Source of the DNA: Gammaproteobacteria bacterium
GTDB taxonomy: Bacteria > Pseudomonadota > Gammaproteobacteria > UBA6429 > Thiohalophilaceae
Direction of reading: 5' to 3'
Length of the DNA: 5,607 bases
Assembly: GCA_011052165.1 (NCBI GenBank)
Contig: DRJN01000239.1
Span: 1 to 5,607 of the forward strand
Position numbers and translations under genes: made by a program. Shown here piece by piece: positions 5,053 through 5,607 of this stretch (positions are counted from its first letter, which is position 1; every line of letters starts with the position of its first letter). Below the pieces are notes generated by a model. The model saw nothing but the letters and a program-made list of their open reading frames with translations. It ran no database searches and was not told the origin of the DNA.

Positions 5053-5607
5053 TCAGGAGCCGGGCGAGGGGAGAGTCTGTTTTGCTTTTAAACGAGCAGC
5101 TTCTCTCAGCCGCCGTTTTCTGGCTTCTTTTTTGCCCCAGATGACCTCCGCAATAGTCGGTGGCGGAATATCTAATACCGCGATGAACTTCAGGCTCTTG
5201 CGGTCAAAGGCGATAATGTATTTGCCGTAATTGGCCTTGAGGGGGAAGTACAGGAGGGTCTTCAGGTTGTCAGAATGGGTATTAATAAATTTCTGGTATT
5301 CCTTCTGCCATGCCTCTGGTTCACCCTTGAGGTAGGCTTTCATGTTGATGCTGTAGTGGCTGATAGCCTTGATTTTACTTTTATCCAGGGTACGGTAACG
5401 CTTGCCCATAAAATGAATGGGCTGGGTGGCTACCGCACGGGTCAACAGGCTTAGATAGGCGGCCGTGTTTTTGTCAGGAACCTCGACATAAATTTTCTTG
5501 GGTGTCGGGCCGGGTGCCAGCTTGTTGATATCTTCATAACTCAGCCCTGTTTGGGGAACCTGATAATACGTCATGGGATAGAAAATTCCATCCGAAAAGA
5601 TGGCAAG
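5053..5607 (-). CDS. TfpX/TfpZ-like type IV pilin accessory protein, C-terminal part (5' end beyond window)
   Basis: The frame is open to the window edge, so the visible 184 residues are a C-terminal part; an internal ATG at 5574 is probably not the true start. TfpX/TfpZ proteins are membrane-anchored accessory factors encoded next to type IV pilins and assist pilin assembly. The family link rests on DGIFYPMTYYQ (visible residues 6-16), resembling the DGKFYPM-type block after the membrane domain, and on PLKANYGKYIIAFDRKS followed by IAVLDIPPP near the end, resembling the family's closing PLKA...vDl.PW segment. The N-terminal membrane helices expected of the family lie outside the window. The C-terminus has an unusually basic tail (GKKEARKRRLREAARLKAK). 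The GT-C gene follows on the same strand after repeat copy 2, so the two may form an operon with a pilin gene upstream of the right edge. The assignment is by motif recall, with moderate confidence. Confidence 0.7.
   Translation of the reverse strand, partial: LAIFSDGIFYPMTYYQVPQTGLSYEDINKLAPGPTPKKIYVEVPDKNTAAYLSLLTRAVATQPIHFMGKRYRTLDKSKIKAISHYSINMKAYLKGEPEAWQKEYQKFINTHSDNLKTLLYFPLKANYGKYIIAFDRKSLKFIAVLDIPPPTIAEVIWGKKEARKRRLREAARLKAKQTLPSPGS

Overview
The window looks like a chromosomal segment of a gammaproteobacterium, most likely a sulfur-oxidising one. Three things suggest this: a GreB-type elongation factor, an ATP sulfurylase of the single-domain type used in dissimilatory sulfur metabolism, and a type IV pilin accessory gene of the TfpX/TfpZ kind. 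The genus cannot be fixed from this sequence.

Layout. Positions 1-129 hold only the leader of greB, which is on the plus strand (130-633). It converges on a minus-strand pair. sat (ATP sulfurylase, start placed at 2439) is followed after 164 bp by a small DUF6164-like membrane-anchored protein (713-1078). The gap between those two is rich in short dyads. Upstream of sat is a 478-bp stretch (2440-2917) with no convincing gene. It holds a dyad in the sat leader, a 13-bp-period direct repeat, two mutually exclusive hairpins, and a 104-bp palindromic repeat.

The right-hand 2.7 kb is a second minus-strand unit. A 5'-truncated TfpX/TfpZ-like type IV pilin accessory protein runs off the right edge (5053-5607). 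It is followed by a large polytopic GT-C-type glycosyltransferase-like protein with C-terminal TPRs (2918-4891). This suggests a pilin locus with a linked surface glycosylation function; the pilin gene itself would lie beyond the right edge.

The most notable structure is a pair of MITE-like palindromic elements at 2801-2904 and 4946-5031. They share 24-27 bp terminal inverted repeats bounded by TA, lie in opposite orientation, and tightly bracket the glycosyltransferase-like gene. One separates it from the pilin accessory gene and supplies an apparent but doubtful upstream ATG. The other carries a C-rich hairpin of a type widely scattered in bacterial genomes. I see no transposase, CRISPR array, tRNA or rRNA.
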